Assembly (NCBI GenBank): GCA_030428865.1
Contig: JAUIEK010000003.1
Span: 344,809 to 408,808 of the forward strand
Source: Bacteroidia bacterium
GTDB lineage: Bacteria > Bacteroidota > Bacteroidia > Flavobacteriales > Flavobacteriaceae
DNA: 64,000 nt
Direction: 5' to 3'
Positions within the stretch are counted from its first letter, which is position 1. The number at the start of each line of letters is the position of its first letter. The translations under genes were made by a program, and so were the position numbers. The notes beneath the pieces are model-generated. The model worked only from the letters and a program-made list of their open reading frames with translations. It was not told the origin of the DNA and searched no databases. Of the stretch, positions 16,577 through 25,360 are shown piece by piece.

Positions 16577-18879
16577 ACCGAAACTAAATTATTCGGTTTT
16601 ACCACGAGAGGCTCATCATTTACCAAAATATTCATACTCTCTGCGCCGTCTGTCTCAAATGAAGTTTTTGACTGACTAACGTGAACTCGCAGTATTTGAT
16701 TTCTAAAATTAATCTTAAAGGAATAAGCTTTCCACTGCTTTGGAATTTTAGGAGCAAACGACAGCACTCCTTCTTTTACTCTCATTCCTCCAAATCCTTC
16801 AACAATACTCATCCAAGTACCCGCCATTGAAGTAATGTGCAACCCTTCGTGCACCTCATGGTTATAATCATCTAAATCTAACCTTGAGGTTCTTAGGTAA
16901 AACTCATACGCTTGTTCCATTCTATCTAATTTAGCAGCCTGGATACTATGTACACATGGTGATAAAGAAGATTCATGAACCGTAAAAGGCTCATAAAAAT
17001 CAAAATGTTTCTCTAATTCTTGTTTAGTAAAATGATCTTCAAAAAAGTAAAACCCTTGCAGTATATCTGCCTGTTTTATGTAAGGAGAACGTAAAATACG
17101 ATCCCAAGACCAATGCTGATTTATAGGGCGTTGGGATGGATCAAGATCTGCAACAGTAACCAATTCTTTATCTAAAAATCCATCTTGCTGTAAATACACT
17201 CCATGCTCTTCTGAATATGGAAAATACATCTCGTCTGCAACATCTTTCCATTGAGCAATTTCTTTTTCATTTAAATTGACTTTAGCCATGATTCTTGTAT
17301 AATCTTCTCTAAAATCAGCTTTAACTTTTTTAATATTTTCTATCACATAATGAATACACCATTGAGCGATATAATTGGTATACCAGTTATTATTCACATT
17401 GTTTTCATATTCATTAGGACCTGTTACTCCTAGAACTACATATTTATTTTTGTATGTAGAAAACGTGGCTCTTTGATACCAAAAACGAGCAATTCCGATT
17501 AAAACTTCAAGCCCTTTTTCTGGAATATAACTATAATCCCCTGTATACCTGTGATAGTTATAAATCGCAAATGCAATAGCTCCGTTTCTATGAATCTCTT
17601 CAAACGTAATTTCCCATTCGTTATGACATTCTTCTCCATTCATAGTTACCATTGGGTAAAGAGCAGCTCCATTAGAAAAACCTAATTTCTCTGCATTTTC
17701 AATAGCTTTCTCTAAATGTTTGTATCGATATTCTAATAGCTTTCTAGCAACTTCTTGATCTTTAGTTGCCATATAAAAAGGAATACAGTAAGCTTCCGTA
17801 TCCCAATACGTACTACCTCCATATTTTTCACCTGTAAAACCTTTAGGCCCGATATTTAAAGAAGCATCTGTACCAAGATAAGTTTGATTAAGCTGAAAAA
17901 TATTAAAACGTATTGCCTGCTGTGCTTTAACATCTCCCTCAATTGTAATGTCTGACATTTCCCAAATTGATGCCCACGCCTTTTTCTGAAGATTTAACAA
18001 TGCATCAAAACCTAATGATTTTGATTTTTGAAGTACTGATTTGACAGCAGTAATTAACTCTTCTTTACTATGGTTTCGATCTACTGTATAACCGCCATAT
18101 TTACAAATTGTAAAAGTAGATCCCTTTGGGATTTGCATCTCATAAGTGTAAGATGCATAACTAGATGATTTTTTTTCATCAGGAATTAGTTGCTGCTTTT
18201 CTCCATTCAGGAATACTTCCGATTCCATAAATGTGCAAGTATGAAAATCTGTTTTGCATGTTTTGGCTTGGATGAATGCTTGTTGGTTTTCTTGATCAAC
18301 ATTAATTATATCCCAAAACTGATCATCCCAATTACTATCTTCATTTGTAATACCAGCATCTATAAAAGGAACAAATGCAATCTTAGCAGATTGATTTACT
18401 GGAGTAACTTCATATTGAATTGCACCTATTTCATCAATATCTAAACTTAAAAATCGCTTGGCTTTAACTGCTACCTCAACACCATTTTTTAATATAGTTA
18501 TGAACTCTCTCGAAAGCCAACCTTCTTTCATATTCAGCTCTCGCCTAAAAGAAGTAATTTCTTTACAAGTGTGTAGATCTAACTGTTCATCATTTATAAA
18601 AACTTGAATACCTATCCAACTAGGAGCATTTAGCACTTTTGCAAAGTATTCTGGATAGCCATTTTTCCACCATCCAACACGTGTTTTATCTGGATAATAA
18701 ACTCCCGCAATATAACTTCCTTGAAAAGTAGAACCTGAATAATGCTCTTCAAAATTGGCTCGTTGCCCCATGGCGCCATTACCAATACTAAAAATACTTT
18801 CAGAAGATTCAACTCGTTCAGGGCTAAAACCCTCTTCTATTATAGACCATTCATTTGGCACAATATAATCTTGATTCAT
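16573..18879 (-). CDS. GH65 disaccharide phosphorylase, probably maltose phosphorylase
   Basis: The 768-residue product has no signal peptide, so it is cytoplasmic. It matches GH65 along its full length: WSIIEEGFSPE at the start, IGNGAMGQRANFEE, the (alpha/alpha)6 barrel signature GGSTYWDTEAYCIPF (about 354-368) and ECHNEWEITFEEIHRN (about 417-432), which carries the catalytic Glu region. VTGPNEYENNVNNNWYTN follows, and the phosphate-site segment HEGLHITSMAGTW is near the C-terminus. The enzyme cleaves maltose (or a related alpha-glucobiose) with phosphate to glucose and beta-glucose 1-phosphate. The adjacent beta-phosphoglucomutase gene supports this, because only inverting phosphorylases make the beta anomer. 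Trehalose or kojibiose as substrate is less likely in this context. Confidence 0.9.
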   Translation of the reverse strand: MNQDYIVPNEWSIIEEGFSPERVESSESIFSIGNGAMGQRANFEEHYSGSTFQGSYIAGVYYPDKTRVGWWKNGYPEYFAKVLNAPSWIGIQVFINDEQLDLHTCKEITSFRRELNMKEGWLSREFITILKNGVEVAVKAKRFLSLDIDEIGAIQYEVTPVNQSAKIAFVPFIDAGITNEDSNWDDQFWDIINVDQENQQAFIQAKTCKTDFHTCTFMESEVFLNGEKQQLIPDEKKSSSYASYTYEMQIPKGSTFTICKYGGYTVDRNHSKEELITAVKSVLQKSKSLGFDALLNLQKKAWASIWEMSDITIEGDVKAQQAIRFNIFQLNQTYLGTDASLNIGPKGFTGEKYGGSTYWDTEAYCIPFYMATKDQEVARKLLEYRYKHLEKAIENAEKLGFSNGAALYPMVTMNGEECHNEWEITFEEIHRNGAIAFAIYNYHRYTGDYSYIPEKGLEVLIGIARFWYQRATFSTYKNKYVVLGVTGPNEYENNVNNNWYTNYIAQWCIHYVIENIKKVKADFREDYTRIMAKVNLNEKEIAQWKDVADEMYFPYSEEHGVYLQQDGFLDKELVTVADLDPSQRPINQHWSWDRILRSPYIKQADILQGFYFFEDHFTKQELEKHFDFYEPFTVHESSLSPCVHSIQAAKLDRMEQAYEFYLRTSRLDLDDYNHEVHEGLHITSMAGTWMSIVEGFGGMRVKEGVLSFAPKIPKQWKAYSFKINFRNQILRVHVSQSKTSFETDGAESMNILVNDEPLVVKPNNLVSV

Positions 18880-18893
18880 TGTTTGTTCCTTAT

Positions 18894-19568
18894 TTAAGAG
18901 GCGCTAAGCTCTTTTTCTATAATTTGATTAATAAAATTGAAACTGATTTCTGTAAAATCTTTAAACACATAATCCGCATTCGATAATACTTTGCTGTCTC
19001 CTATTCCGATTGATAACATGCCTGCAGAATTAGCCGCTTGAATTCCCGCCAAAGAATCTTCAAAAACCACACAGTTTTTAGGTTGTACTCGAAGTTTTTC
19101 TGCCGCTACTAAAAACACCTCTGGATCAGGTTTTGCTTTTGTTACTGAATTGCCATCAACAATTGTTTGGAACTTGTTGAAAAGCCCAACTTTAGTGAGA
19201 ATTGCTTTTGCATTTTTACTAGCAGATCCTAAAGCCACAGGAATTTTATTATCAACTAAATAATTCAATATTTTTGGTACGTTAGGTAAAATTTCAGAGC
19301 TACTCATCTTGCTTATATAAGATAAATAATCTGCATTCTTTTTTCCCATGAGTTCCATGAACTTATCTTCAGACAATTGAAGATTTCCCCAAGACAGAAT
19401 TTTCTCTAAAGATTTAACTCTGCTTACTCCTTTTAGCTGTTCATTTTGTGTTTCTGTAAAATCGATTCCAAGGCTATTTGCTAGCTTTTTCCAAGCTAAA
19501 AAATGATATTTTGCTGTATCTACAATAACGCCGTCTAAATCGAAAATAAAGCCAACTCTTGTTTTCAT
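18894..19568 (-). CDS. pgmB: Beta-phosphoglucomutase
   Basis: The 224-residue product is a HAD-superfamily enzyme with a cap between motifs I and II. Motif I is FDLDGVIVDTAKYHFLAW, with nucleophile Asp10 and acid/base Asp12; the T(A)xYH segment is characteristic of beta-PGM. LKGVSRVKSLEKIL is the cap specificity loop, LGSASKNA is motif II, KPDPEVF contains the motif III Lys, and VFEDSLAGIQAA is motif IV. It converts beta-glucose 1-phosphate from the GH65 phosphorylase to glucose 6-phosphate in the cytoplasm. The gene lies 14 bases upstream of the GH65 gene and 6 bases downstream of the transporter gene, all in one probable operon. Confidence 0.93.
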   Translation of the reverse strand: MKTRVGFIFDLDGVIVDTAKYHFLAWKKLANSLGIDFTETQNEQLKGVSRVKSLEKILSWGNLQLSEDKFMELMGKKNADYLSYISKMSSSEILPNVPKILNYLVDNKIPVALGSASKNAKAILTKVGLFNKFQTIVDGNSVTKAKPDPEVFLVAAEKLRVQPKNCVVFEDSLAGIQAANSAGMLSIGIGDSKVLSNADYVFKDFTEISFNFINQIIEKELSAS

Positions 19569-19574
19569 ATTGTT

Positions 19575-20912
19575 TTAGTTTGTTACAACGTCATCTACAT
19601 CTTTTACTCTAAAAACAAGTGCTGCAGCAAGTAAGAAAGAAGCTCCGCTAAGCACGAGAGCATAAATAGGTTGATTATTATATGCATACTTTACTAACGG
19701 GCCTCCTATAAACGCATTCAATATTTGTGGTAAAACAATGAAGAAGTTGAAAATTCCCATATAAACTCCCATTTTTCTTGCAGGAATAGAGCCTGCTAAA
19801 ATCGCATAAGGCATTGCTAGTATACTCGCCCAAGCAATTCCTACTCCAATCATAGAGAGAATAAGCCATTCTTTTGATGGCATTACGTAAATGGATAACA
19901 ATCCTAGCCCTCCTATTAAAAGAGAAATTGTATGTGTTTTTTTTCTACCTACTTTTTTTGCTATAGCAGGTAAAAGAAATGCATACAATGCCGATACGAG
20001 GTTATAGATTCCAAACAGAAATCCAACCCAATCACCAGCGTCCTGAAAAGCCTTACTATGAGTATCTGAAAGATCTAGCTGATAAATATGAGATGCTATA
20101 GCTGGAGTAGAAAACACCCACATACCAAAAAGCCCAAACCAAGAAAAAAATTGAACCCATGCTAACTGTCTCATCGTTTGAGGCATCATTTTAAAATCTC
20201 TAAAAATGTGAAGCAAGCTAGATTTTTCTTCAACTTCTTCTACATCGTCTTCTAATTGTTGTATTTCTTCTGGTGAATATTCTTTAGTTGTAAAAACAGT
20301 AATTAAAATGCTAATTAACAAAACTGCTGCTCCTAAAATAAACGATAATAATAAACTCAATGGCACTGAACCTTCTTCTGCTTGATTAGATATTCCAAAA
20401 AAATTAGTCAGCGCATAAGGAAGCCATGAACCTACAACTGCTCCTATTCCAATAAGAACTGTTTGAATACTAAATCCCAATGTTCTTTGATCTGATGGTA
20501 AAAGATCTGCTACTAGTGCTCTAAAAGGCTCCATAGCAATATTGAATGAAGCGTCCATAATCATTAACATTCCGGCTCCTACCCAAAGAGCTGGCATAAA
20601 AGCAGTAAATAAATCGGAGTTAGGCATTAGAACTAATCCCGCAGCAGCGAAAATGGCTCCTACTAAAAAATAAGGTCGCCTTCTACCCAAACGAGTCCAA
20701 GTTCTGTCACTATAATAACCTACAATAGGCTGAACGATTAAACCTGTTAGCGGTGCTACAATCCAAAACCAAGATAATTCATGAACATCGGCTCCAAAAA
20801 TTTGAAGAATTCTACTTGCATTGGCATTTTGAAGGGCAAACCCCATTTGAACTCCTAAAAACCCGAAACTTAAATTCCAAATTTCTAAGAGACGTAATCT
20901 ACGCTTTTTCAT
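19575..20912 (-). CDS. MFS sugar transporter (SLC45/GPH-like, probably maltose)
   Basis: The 445-residue product has 12 predicted membrane segments. The N-terminal half contains NLSFGFLGVQMGFALQNANASRI and the cytoplasmic loop GYYSDRTWTRLGRRRPY, which is the family motif of sucrose/maltose-type carriers (D-R-[TC]-W.R-x-GRRRP). A charged central loop (about 210-235, EEIQQLEDDVEEVEEK) separates the halves. In flavobacterial alpha-glucan loci this carrier moves maltose or short maltodextrins across the inner membrane to the cytoplasmic GH65 enzyme. It is the first gene of the minus-strand catabolic operon. The exact sugar is inferred from the neighbours. Confidence 0.9.
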   Translation of the reverse strand: MKKRRLRLLEIWNLSFGFLGVQMGFALQNANASRILQIFGADVHELSWFWIVAPLTGLIVQPIVGYYSDRTWTRLGRRRPYFLVGAIFAAAGLVLMPNSDLFTAFMPALWVGAGMLMIMDASFNIAMEPFRALVADLLPSDQRTLGFSIQTVLIGIGAVVGSWLPYALTNFFGISNQAEEGSVPLSLLLSFILGAAVLLISILITVFTTKEYSPEEIQQLEDDVEEVEEKSSLLHIFRDFKMMPQTMRQLAWVQFFSWFGLFGMWVFSTPAIASHIYQLDLSDTHSKAFQDAGDWVGFLFGIYNLVSALYAFLLPAIAKKVGRKKTHTISLLIGGLGLLSIYVMPSKEWLILSMIGVGIAWASILAMPYAILAGSIPARKMGVYMGIFNFFIVLPQILNAFIGGPLVKYAYNNQPIYALVLSGASFLLAAALVFRVKDVDDVVTN

Positions 20913-20952
20913 TATCGTAATGATTGATTAATACTACGATAAGCGCTGTGAC

Positions 20953-20995
20953 TTATCAATTAAATTTTTGTGTGTGGAATGTAATTTATTGATAA
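20953..20995. promoter_or_regulatory. Inverted repeat upstream of the transporter operon
   Basis: Arms ttatcaattaaat (20953-20965) and atttattgataa (20984-20995) pair along 12 bases with one bulged T. It lies about 40-80 bases before the ATG at 20912, in the leader or promoter of the catabolic operon. A near -7 element (TATATTTA, one mismatch) reads on the minus strand at 21011-21018. The right arm contains part of the sequence shared with the susC upstream region. Confidence 0.4.
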
Positions 20996-21054
20996 ATCTT
21001 TTTGGAGGCGTAAATATATAACTTTTTTTATAGTGCTTGTAAAAAAGAAAAAAA

Positions 21055-22065
21055 TTAGCTCGATTCTCTAATATTCAAATTACTTGAAACAACTTTAGTT
21101 CTGGGAGCAAACGTTTCACCTTCGTTTTCAATTCGTTCTATCAATAATTCTACAGCTTGTTTACCCATTGTATATCCATGTTGTACAATCGCTGAGATTG
21201 AAGGAGTAGAAAATTCTGAAATTAAACCGTCTGTAAACCCTACAACAGCAACATCTTCTGGCACTCTTAGTCCGTTTTCTTTTGCAGATCGAATTGCATT
21301 TGCAGCATAGATTTCATTCACGGCAAAAATAGCATCAATATCTTCTTTAATTATTCGGTCAATTTGAGGTTTTACATCTTTCTCATCGTCTATTTCTATA
21401 ATTCGCTCTCTTAAAACCGGCATATTGCTTTCTTTCAAGGCTTTTGCATATCCATTCTGCCTTAAAAGACCAACATTTACATGCTCTGGAGTTCCTAAAA
21501 AAGCTATTTTTTTTCTACCTCTATCTATAAGATGTTTTGTTGCTTTATACCCAGCACCTATATCATCAACAATAACTTTATCACACTGAATAGAATCAAT
21601 TACCCGGTCAATAAGAACTAATGGTATTTCTTCATTTACCAAATCTATAAAATGATTAAACTTTTTATTTTGAAGCGTTTCTTTTGCTATTGAAACTAGT
21701 AGCCCATCAACACTACCATTTGACAATACTTTCAAATTATCTACTTCACTTTGATACGTTTCATTAGAAAAACAAACAATTACTTGATACCCTTTTTCTC
21801 TGGCTCCATTTTCGATACCATTAATTACTGTAGAAAAGAAATGATGAACAATTTTTGGCAAAATAACACCTATAACTTTTGTTTTTTGATTTCTTAGCTG
21901 TAGCGCTAAATTATTGGGTTTGTAATTATAATGGTCTGCATACGCTCTTATCTTATCTTTTGTTTCGGTGCTAATCTCATGGCTATCACGAAGGGCTTTT
22001 GATACAGTAGAGGTAGAAACCCCCAATTCCTTTGCAATTGTTTTAATGGTAACTTTTTGCTTCAT
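21055..22065 (-). CDS. LacI-family transcriptional regulator of the alpha-glucan locus
   Basis: The 336-residue product has an N-terminal LacI helix-turn-helix (VTIKTIAKELGVSTSTVSKALRD, residues 5-27, recognition helix STSTVSKAL) and a hinge helix ending in NNLALQLRNQKT. A periplasmic-binding-protein-like sensor domain follows from about residue 62 (VIGVILPKIVHHFFSTVINGIE). It probably binds the perfect palindrome at 22138-22151, about 70 bases upstream of its own start, and so could control itself, susCDE and the catabolic operon. The inducer is presumably maltose or another maltodextrin product, as inferred for such regulators in Bacteroidota loci without SusR. It is separated from the transporter gene by 142 bases. 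Confidence 0.92.
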   Translation of the reverse strand: MKQKVTIKTIAKELGVSTSTVSKALRDSHEISTETKDKIRAYADHYNYKPNNLALQLRNQKTKVIGVILPKIVHHFFSTVINGIENGAREKGYQVIVCFSNETYQSEVDNLKVLSNGSVDGLLVSIAKETLQNKKFNHFIDLVNEEIPLVLIDRVIDSIQCDKVIVDDIGAGYKATKHLIDRGRKKIAFLGTPEHVNVGLLRQNGYAKALKESNMPVLRERIIEIDDEKDVKPQIDRIIKEDIDAIFAVNEIYAANAIRSAKENGLRVPEDVAVVGFTDGLISEFSTPSISAIVQHGYTMGKQAVELLIERIENEGETFAPRTKVVSSNLNIRESS

Positions 22066-22137
22066 TTTTTAGAACATTCTCTTTTTTCTGCCTCGTTTTT
22101 TAATTAGTTTACAATTTTAGGTAAAAAGTTTTTAACA

Positions 22138-22151
22138 CGAAAACGTTTTCG
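22138..22151. promoter_or_regulatory. Probable LacI-type operator
   Basis: CGAAAACGTTTTCG is a perfect 14-bp palindrome with the central CG typical of LacI-family sites. It lies between divergent lacI (start 22065) and susC (start 22264). It is the only copy of this palindrome I noticed in the locus. Confidence 0.75.
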
Positions 22152-22263
22152 GTTAATGTATAGCAATTGTGTAACCATTTTAAACTATATATTCGGGCTG
22201 TGGAATGTAAATTTATTGTTAATCTCAAATCAAATTTACGGTTATTATATAACAACAACATAA

Positions 22264-25200
22264 ATGAAAAAACTTAAATTATTGTTAACTGGCACTCTTT
22301 TGTTTGCTGCTTTTTTTTCTTTTGCTCAACAGACAGTTAAGGGTATTGTTAAAGACAAAGCAGTAGGCGAAGGTCTTCCTGGGGTAAGCGTTGTAATAAA
22401 AAATACAACTAAAGGTACTTATACAGATTTCGATGGAAATTTTATGCTTGATAATGTAAAAACAGGAGACATACTTGTGTTTACTTACATTGGTTTTAAT
22501 AGTAAAGAAATAATACTAAAAAATAGTTTCAATTTAATTGTAGAACTAGAGGAAAGCGCAGAACGATTAGACGAAATTGTAGTTGTGGGATATGGTACCA
22601 CAACAGTAAAAGATGCTACAGGTTCTGTAGATGTTATCTCTTCTAAAGATTTTAATAAAGGATCTATTATTTCTACAGATCAATTGCTTAATGGTAAAGC
22701 TGCCGGAATACGGATTACCAATGCTGGCGGATCTCCTGATTCTGCCCCAAATATTAGAATTAGAGGAGGTTCTTCTCTAAACGCTCAAAACAGTCCGTTA
22801 ATCGTTATTGATGGAGTGCCTATTGGTAATGACAACCCTGCTGGTGTATCTAACCCTTTAACTCTTGTAAACCCTAACGATATTGAGAGTTTTTCTATAC
22901 TTAAAGATGCATCTGCTACGGCTATTTATGGTTCTAGAGCATCTAATGGAGTTATTATTATTACTACTAAAAAAGGAGTTTCTGGCAAGTTCAAGTATAA
23001 TTTTTCTACTGATACATCTATAAGTGATGTGAGAGAAGGCTTAGATATGATGACAGGAAGTGAATATGTTCGATTTATTCAAGAGTTTTATCCTTCTCGT
23101 ATACAACAATTAGGAGTTCCTAGTGGGTCTATTCAAACAACCGAGCAAGTAATCCAAACAATTGATAATAGAGCAATTTACAATACAAACTGGCGAGATG
23201 CGATATTTAGAACAGCCATTACATCAAATACCAACTTTAGTGCAAGAGGAAACATCTTTGAAAAAATTCCGTTTAGAGGTTCTATAGGTTACACTAACGC
23301 AGAAGGAATTGTTAAAACTGATGATTATGAACGAGTAAGTGCTTCTTTTAAATTAACACCTAAACTACTAGAAGATAACCTAAAAATAGATATAAACGCA
23401 AAAGCTATTTTTGCAGAAAAAAATGCAATTGATGCAGATGGAGCTATTGGAGAAGCATTAAGTTTTGACCCTACAAAACCTGTTTTTGATACATCTTCTA
23501 ACAACCGATTTGACGGATACTATTTAACAACTTTTGATGATGGTAATTTTCGAAGAATTTTCCAGTCTAATCCATTGGCTAGGTTAGAACAGCGTGAAAG
23601 ACCCGAACGCGTTTTTCGTTTTTTAGGAAATATGGAATTTGATTACACAATGCCTTTTTTACCTGAGCTTAAAGCAGTTGTTAACCTTGGATTAGATGCT
23701 TCTCGGTCTAAAATTGAAGAACGATTTAGCGACAATGCTTTTGAAACATATAGGTTTGATGCTTCAAATTCAGACATTGAATCAAATTTTGTTTTTAATC
23801 CTGGAGTAAATTTTAGAGAGCGTCAAAACATTACAAATACAACTTTTGATGCTTATTTAAAATACACTAAAGAACTCAAAAATAATATAGTTAGTCGCTA
23901 TGATGTACAAGCAGGGTATGCCTATCAAAATTTTAAAAATGACGGAAACCAAGATCGCTTTCAATATAATCCCAATACAGGTTTGCGAGAAGTTCTAGAA
24001 AATCCTGCAAATCCAACCAATAGATATTATAACGAATTAAATTTACAATCGTTCTTTGCTAGAACGAATATTACCATTAACGAAAAATATCTTGTTACTG
24101 TTTCTTTTAGAGCAGATGGATCGTCTTTATTTACAAAGAATAATCGTTGGGGATATTTCCCGGCAGCAGCGCTAGCATGGCAAGTAGATGAAGAAAAGTT
24201 TTTAGCAAACTCCAAAGTAATACAATCTTTAAAACTTCGTCTTGGCTGGGGAGAAACAGGTCAACAAGACATCACAGGTGCAGTAGGTTATTATCCTTCT
24301 ATTCCTTTATTTTTAGCAGGTGATGCCAATAGTCAATATTTACCAAACTCATCGTTATACTCTGCGTTACCATTCAATCCAAATCTAACTTGGGAAAAAA
24401 CTTCTACCTTTAATATAGGAGTTGATTTTGCACTTCTAAAAAACAATCTCATATCAGGTTCGCTAGATTTTTATAGAAGAAACACAAGAGATTTACTAGC
24501 TGAAGTTCCTACTCCTCCAGGGCAAGCACTAACAAATGCTTTTATTGATAATGTAGGAAGAACAGAAAGTGAGGGGTTTGAACTGAACACAAATATTAAC
24601 CCTATTAACACAAAAAACTTCTCTTTCTCTATTAACAGCAATCTTTCATACAACAATACGAAAGTGACAGATTTACAAGGGTTAAATAGTCTTGATGCAG
24701 GAGGTGGTTTACGAGGTACAGGTTCTAATTTACTCCGAGATGCTGTGGGGCAACAAGCAGGAAGTGCATTTGTTTTTAGACAAATATATGATCAATCAGG
24801 AAACCCAATACCTAATGCATTTGTAGACATAAATGGCGATAATCGAATAAATAACGATGATCGTTATTATAAACAAATAGCACCAAATTGGACGTATGGG
24901 TTTGGCTTAAACTTTACCTACAAAAATTGGGATTTAAGTTCTAGTTTTAGAGGGCAAATTGGCGGAAATGTATACAATTTACCCTTATTAAATTATGGTT
25001 TTACAGATAGTGCTACTTCTTCAAGTCAAAATAATTTAACCAATGTGCTAAATTTTTACAGTGGTGCTGCAAACTCAGTATTTGGAGATGTAAATGTGGT
25101 TAATGGCAACGGTCAATTTTCTGATTATTATCTAGAAGACGCCTCATTCCTTAGATGTGATAATATTGCTCTTGGATATCAGTTTGGAGATATGATTAAA

Positions 25201-25350
25201 AATGGTTCTGTAAGACTTTATGGTTCTGTTACAAATCCATTCATTATCACAAATTACTCTGGACAAGATCCTGAAAATTTTGACGGAATTGATAATAATT
25301 TTTATCCTAGACCTACTGTTTATACAATTGGTATCAATTTAGATTTTTAA
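22264..25350 (+). CDS. SusC-type TonB-dependent outer-membrane glycan transporter
   Basis: The 1028-residue product has a signal peptide (to about residue 21). A carboxypeptidase-regulatory-like domain spans 22-105 (VKGIVKDKAVGEGLPGVSV, FDGNFML, FTYIGF), and the SusC/RagA signature follows the TonB-box region (LDEIVVVGYGT). A plug domain at about 115-240 contains VDGVPIGND and ILKDASATAIYGSRASNGVI. The rest is a 22-strand-type barrel ending in the aromatic YTIGINLDF. With SusD it imports oligosaccharides across the outer membrane using TonB energy. The locus context indicates maltodextrin or starch fragments. It is the first gene of susCDE, divergent from lacI. Confidence 0.95.
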   Translation: MKKLKLLLTGTLLFAAFFSFAQQTVKGIVKDKAVGEGLPGVSVVIKNTTKGTYTDFDGNFMLDNVKTGDILVFTYIGFNSKEIILKNSFNLIVELEESAERLDEIVVVGYGTTTVKDATGSVDVISSKDFNKGSIISTDQLLNGKAAGIRITNAGGSPDSAPNIRIRGGSSLNAQNSPLIVIDGVPIGNDNPAGVSNPLTLVNPNDIESFSILKDASATAIYGSRASNGVIIITTKKGVSGKFKYNFSTDTSISDVREGLDMMTGSEYVRFIQEFYPSRIQQLGVPSGSIQTTEQVIQTIDNRAIYNTNWRDAIFRTAITSNTNFSARGNIFEKIPFRGSIGYTNAEGIVKTDDYERVSASFKLTPKLLEDNLKIDINAKAIFAEKNAIDADGAIGEALSFDPTKPVFDTSSNNRFDGYYLTTFDDGNFRRIFQSNPLARLEQRERPERVFRFLGNMEFDYTMPFLPELKAVVNLGLDASRSKIEERFSDNAFETYRFDASNSDIESNFVFNPGVNFRERQNITNTTFDAYLKYTKELKNNIVSRYDVQAGYAYQNFKNDGNQDRFQYNPNTGLREVLENPANPTNRYYNELNLQSFFARTNITINEKYLVTVSFRADGSSLFTKNNRWGYFPAAALAWQVDEEKFLANSKVIQSLKLRLGWGETGQQDITGAVGYYPSIPLFLAGDANSQYLPNSSLYSALPFNPNLTWEKTSTFNIGVDFALLKNNLISGSLDFYRRNTRDLLAEVPTPPGQALTNAFIDNVGRTESEGFELNTNINPINTKNFSFSINSNLSYNNTKVTDLQGLNSLDAGGGLRGTGSNLLRDAVGQQAGSAFVFRQIYDQSGNPIPNAFVDINGDNRINNDDRYYKQIAPNWTYGFGLNFTYKNWDLSSSFRGQIGGNVYNLPLLNYGFTDSATSSSQNNLTNVLNFYSGAANSVFGDVNVVNGNGQFSDYYLEDASFLRCDNIALGYQFGDMIKNGSVRLYGSVTNPFIITNYSGQDPENFDGIDNNFYPRPTVYTIGINLDF

Positions 25351-25360
25351 AAATACAATC

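Noticed and set aside
22081..22263. SusR or ECF sigma/anti-sigma control of susC
   Set aside because: No such gene is nearby, while a LacI-type regulator and a matching palindrome are.
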